Shown here piece after piece: positions 59,700-64,000 of a stretch of DNA of 64,000 bases. Position 1 is the first letter of the stretch; each line of letters opens with the position of its first letter. Below the pieces are notes generated by a model. That model was not told where the DNA came from and made no database searches. It saw nothing but the letters and a program-made list of their open reading frames with translations. The DNA comes from Tachypleus tridentatus (taxonomy: Eukaryota; Arthropoda; Merostomata; Xiphosura; Limulidae): the NCBI RefSeq assembly GCF_004210375.1, contig NC_134829.1, positions 30,582,034-30,646,033 of the forward strand. The letters run 5' to 3'. The position numbers and the translations under genes were made by a program.

Positions 59700-61455
59700 T
59701 ATCAAACTGATATTTCACCAGTGTTATCTTAAAATTTCCCATTCATCGTTGCCGTTACGACGCCTCTGGTTGTTCTTCTAATCTCCGTAGTTCTCCTCTA
59801 CCTTCCGTTCAAAATCCGCTTTAGTGTCGTTCTAACGTACTTTTCAGAACACTCTCAAGTTGCCAACTACGTCACGAGGCACGAAAAAACGCCTTAAATA
59901 GCACTCATGGGCCTTTTCACTGTATTCTAGTGCAACAAATAGAGAATATAGCTCTCATATTCTGACGCAAAGTTTTAACTTTCAGATCTTTATTAAGCAC
60001 CAAACGTATTTAAGAGTAATAAACATTTGTTTTTATAAAAGGTTAAAGGAAAATTGTGTAACATGCTTAACGAAAAGTCAAAAGAACATTCTAGAAATTT
60101 TGCGGAAGTGCACAACCATATAACACCTATTATGTGACCTTTATATTGCGATATAATATCCCGTAGCGTCATCTAGTATCTCGAATATTGTTTTCAATAA
60201 CAAAAAGAAATATCCTGATGCATTACAGCCCCATCTATCAGAAAGAATATTATTTATAAAAATATAAAAAGGAAAATCCTGAAGTATTAACAAAGTTTAA
60301 GTTTTCCCGATATACAAGTCCAAACTATTTAAAGTTGTCTTTTAAACAATTTAAAGTTATAATCAAATATATTAAAATCTAGTTGATTGTAAACTTGTTT
60401 AGACCTTGCCCTACGTGTTCGAAATTACGAACAAAGCTATTTCAAATATTTGATGAATTTAAAAATTATAACCAAAACTCAATCAACGAGAAAATAAACA
60501 TATTTTTTAAATGTAAGTTTACTCGATAAAATCGGAAAAAAGCAATATTACTTGTGTGTTTATTTCGGAAATATAGCTCATTATGACAAAAATCACACAA
60601 AGTTCACACTTCTACGTTAGAAGTGCTTGTAATAATTCACCATATGACAATACAAACAAATCCACAACTCGCAATGATTTCAAAATATATTCTTTTTCAG
60701 TACAAGTACATTTAGTATTTCTTTCCCTTCGTACATTTTGTTTTACATATTAAACCATGTATTGTTCTTCTTGATGACAGAAAACCCACTTGAAACAAAA
60801 ATGTATCTCGGAATGGTTAACTTGAAAATGTCCTTAAAAGATTGAAACGTTGTTCTATGCTTTATTAATAAAAATGTTAAAACGCATACCAGCCATGTTT
60901 TGTTTGTTTTATAATCTGTTATAGTATATACTTACCTGCAAAAACATGTTAGCATACATCGTAACATGAAAGTGAATAAAACAGGTCAGCAATTAGTTTC
61001 ACTTTGTTTAGTGTAATTATTTATTTTTTTAAAAATACATTCAAGCAATGAACACTATCTAGAAATAAGAGCTAATTTCGCGTACTCGTTCTGCTCCTTT
61101 TTAAGGCCATATTCATGTAGGTTATTATGGTACCGTTAATGCAAAAATACACTGTCGTTCGATCTGATTTTGTGAACTTCTCACACAGTTCAAGGTCTAT
61201 TTCGCCATTTCACATATATTCTAATTTAAAATCAAATCATTTACATGTATATACACGCTTTTAATGTTGTCATAATAGATGAAAAACAATATTAAGTTAC
61301 AGCGATCTGGTAATAAATATATATATAAAATAAACAATGAACAAAGTAAAATTTGTATCCATAATTTTTATGCAAAAATCCAAAATAACAACCACCTTTA
61401 TATGTATGTCTCATTATAGTTACCGGTCCAGGTTGTCATACGGACATGTTTATGG
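59700..61455. other. non-coding DNA (copy B)
   Basis: Counterpart of 35351-37114, including the conserved repeat tail at 60831-60897. About 17 bp present in copy A near 36986-37010 are missing near 61340. Confidence 0.5.
60831..60897 (+). repeat. conserved 75-bp repeat tail, copy 3 (B)
   Basis: Duplicate of 36473-36545. Confidence 0.7.
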
Positions 61456-61633
61456 TTTGTTTCCTTTGTAATTTCGCGTAAAGCTACACGAAGGCTATTT
61501 GCGTTAGTTGTCCCTAATTTAGCGGTATAAGACTAGACGGAAAGCTGCTAGTCATCTCCAACCACCGCCAACTGTTGGGCTACTCTTTTACCAACGAATA
61601 GTGGGATTGACCGTAGCATTATTCACCCCCACG
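61456..61633 (-). mobile_element. truncated SINE at the right edge of copy B
   Basis: The tail and body match 37115-37294. Past CACCCCCACG the sequence departs completely from the SINE, so the tRNA-like head is missing. Confidence 0.9.
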
Positions 61634-64000
61634 TGTATACCATGTCTAGCGCGACGCTGATAAAACTGCAGTAGCAACATTGATTACTTCACATTAAATT
61701 CAACACTACCTGACTAGAGCACTTGTACATTATTCGTAGGTTATAATCGATTCTCTTAGTTACATATCTATGAATGCATAATGCTAAAATGACCCTGCTC
61801 AGAACTGATATGTTTAGAGATCTGTAGTCGGGAATCACATCTGAGCACTAAATGGGGTATCACTGTACTTTTATAATCTGTTGTTTCAGATTACATTGTT
61901 CCTTCATCAGATGGAAATGTTATGACAGAAAGAATGACAAATTGCTTATTTGGATCTGCATGTGTTTTGATAAATATTTATATGAAACTGTTACAAGTGC
62001 TGAGATCAAACTGTAAAATAATTAATGATTTTTAATTTTGAATAACATTCTTTTTCTTGTTATGAAAATGGCTTACTGAATAATATATTAACCCTTTTGC
62101 AATGGGTCAAAGGCCACGTCATTGTGTTTATTGATTTGCATTCAAATTTTTTTTTTTGATTTACATTAGTAAGTTTGGAATAAAATTGTAGATTATAATT
62201 CAAACTTTAGTATTATATACGAGTTAATTTCTTAATTTAAAAATACATTTCAAAATAACACACTTAAATATAGATTGTATTAAATTATGTGGTATGTTGA
62301 ATGCAGTACTGTTCAAAATTAGACGTTTGTGATGTCAAAATATTAAGTCTATAGTTTTGTACAAATTGGGAACTCAAATTAGTAATATCAACAACTTAGA
62401 ATGTAAAATCAAACCTCTTATCTGTTTATGTTCCTGAGGTATGGTGTATATACTGAATCAAACATGATGGTCCCATTAACCTCTTTCCATATACACTTAC
62501 TTCAATGTATGACATGTGAATCAACATCTTACAATGTCCCCCTAAAGGTCTCCTTACCTATTTTAACCTGTGAAATATTTACCACATTCTTTTGAATCAA
62601 GATTACATGACAGGTAGGTTGTGTCTTTTAATCTGCTTAAAGTTTTATATTTTTAAAAATCAAAATACATCTTAGTTATTATTAATAATGAATTATTATA
62701 GGATTCTATGGTATCAGTATAGTTATTTATGAAGTTTTTGTTTATTCAACTGTGTGTGTGTATACACACACACACACACACACCCCAAAAAAAAAAAAAA
62801 AAAGGAAAAATGTTGATATCCTGCAATGTAGAAAGGCTTACCAACTGAGTTCAAATGCCGTAGTGAGAAGAAATAATTGTTTGCTTCACTTCTGGATTTA
62901 TTGTTCTATATTTTGAGAAGAATAAGTTTTTAATAATTTATTTTATAAAAAGTAATCTATATACATGTATATAATGTGTAATAATTGAGATGTGACCATA
63001 TATTACAAAATACTAGTGCACTAAGGAAGACTAAAGGTCAGTTTCCCATTATTGGATATGGGACATAAGTACACGAGCACTGGGTCAAGTTATGCAACAT
63101 ATAGTGTTATGAGACTTAAGCTACTTGGACTAAACATCTGTATTTTGGTGTTATTATATGTAGTCATTGAAAAAACACAACTTATATTTGTTTCCTAATT
63201 TTTTATGATGGTTACGAGATTGGTCAAATTACAGACCCCACATTGTTAGAGTATAGAGAATAATATAAAATATGAAGTTTTACTGAAAAAACATTTGAAA
63301 TATCTTGAAATGTATTTAGTAGATTTTAAAGATTTTACAAATAATATTTGAAATTTCTGGATGATTAATAGTTTTTTTTTAATCATTGTATGAAATCACT
63401 TAGTTCTTAGACTAAAGTAAAAGACTCAATATTTTCACAAGCAAATCTTTATTAAAATATTTCATTAAAAATCAGATATTATTTGTACAAAATATTTGCA
63501 ATCTTTACTAAAAGTCACCTATAATTTGTAAAAATAAGATACATGTGCTGTGTAAAAAGCTATAGTGCAAATATGTAGATTAACTTGTGTATATTATACC
63601 AAGTACATCACAAAAGGGTTAATATATTCATATCATTTTTGTTCACCACGAAACACTGAAATAACATAAGTATTTATGTAAATTGATAAGTTTGGTTACC
63701 TTTGCATATTTGAAGCCTAAATCCTTGAGCAAATCCTTCATCATAGTTGTAATTAGTATGAATATTAATCACAACTATTACTTCAGACTGTAGTACTCAC
63801 TTATCCACAGAACAAACAGCTGGTATACTACTACCAGAACTTTTATGTACATGCACAAAATTACTGAATGAGCTCTTACCCCATCACTTACTAAAATGGA
63901 TTATGCTTGAATGTGTTGCTAAGTTACATCAAACCATTTAGTGGGTTGTTGGATAAATTTTAAATTGAAATATCACATATGTATTGTCTAATAAGAATAA
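61634..64000. other. unique AT-rich right flank, possible ena intron
   Basis: No exon, SINE or satellite was recognised. Searched by eye for the second EVH1 exon of ena without success. If the assembly order is right and ena continues to the right, this is still intron. Confidence 0.5.
62751..62803. repeat. (TG)n-TATA-(CA)n microsatellite and poly-A
   Basis: TGTGTGTGTGTA followed by TACACACACACA forms a long self-complementary run, then a few C and an A run of about 18. Confidence 0.95.

Larger units (their letters stand above)
40611..61633. repeat. copy B of the 21-25 kb duplicated segment
   Basis: Same orientation as 12166-37294. The offset is +28445 at the left edge, +23515 after the 104-bp array and +24339 at the right edge. 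These jumps are explained by losing about 47 satellite units, gaining three 205-bp units and gaining one 272-bp SINE. Unmatched flanks begin sharply at both ends. Confidence 0.97.

Noticed and set aside
12166-61633. Simple head-to-tail tandem duplication or inverted repeat
   Set aside because: A 3.3 kb unrelated spacer separates the copies and both are in the same orientation, so neither simple model fits.
38067-64000. Second EVH1 exon of ena
   Set aside because: Searched the plus strand for VVIN and FHQWRD coding segments without success.

Overview
This is a gene-poor, AT-rich stretch of a large animal genome. The density and type of tRNA-derived SINEs, with heads resembling GCGCGTAAGGCGTGCGACTC and a long conserved tail, match SINEs I recall from horseshoe crabs (Limulus, Tachypleus, Carcinoscorpius). 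That assignment rests on memory of the family, not on a search. Nearly all coding signal consists of short host exons separated by large introns, plus remains of transposable elements. I see no CRISPR, operon, true tRNA or rRNA gene.

Two host genes are recognisable. On the minus strand, positions 6719 to 4503 carry the first two coding exons of a cystathionine gamma-lyase (CTH) gene; the rest must lie left of the window. Its intron 1 holds two minisatellites. Its intron 2 holds several SINEs and a nearly intact Jockey-like LINE 3' end. On the plus strand, 37927-38066 is one exon of an Ena/VASP gene (enabled), encoding the first half of the EVH1 domain. No other exon of that gene was found.

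The dominant structure is a pair of direct copies of one 21-25 kb segment. Copy A is 12166-37294 and copy B is 40611-61633. They are about 98-99% alike by eye and flank the 3.3 kb unique spacer that contains the ena exon. Each copy holds, in order: a 104-bp satellite (about 52 units in A, 5 in B), a conserved repeat tail, decayed Gypsy protease-region and unrecognised coding relics, SINEs, a 65-bp hairpin-bearing satellite (about 17 and 16 units), a 205-bp pyrimidine-rich satellite (8 and 11 units), Gypsy integrase and gag relics, a terminal-inverted-repeat MITE, a pogo/Tigger-like MITE and a SINE at the far edge. Copy B alone has a fresh SINE with a perfect 14-bp target-site duplication; the empty site survives in copy A. 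The pair may be a real segmental duplication or two haplotypes placed in series by the assembler, and the sequence alone cannot separate these.

The left unique flank (1-12165) holds CTH, SINEs of three families and minisatellites. The right flank (61634-64000) is AT-rich and shows no coding signal. The most novel content is the array dynamics: one array with a 47-unit internal gain or loss bracketed by identical edge units, a neighbouring array changing in the opposite direction, and a satellite whose every unit can fold into a hairpin.
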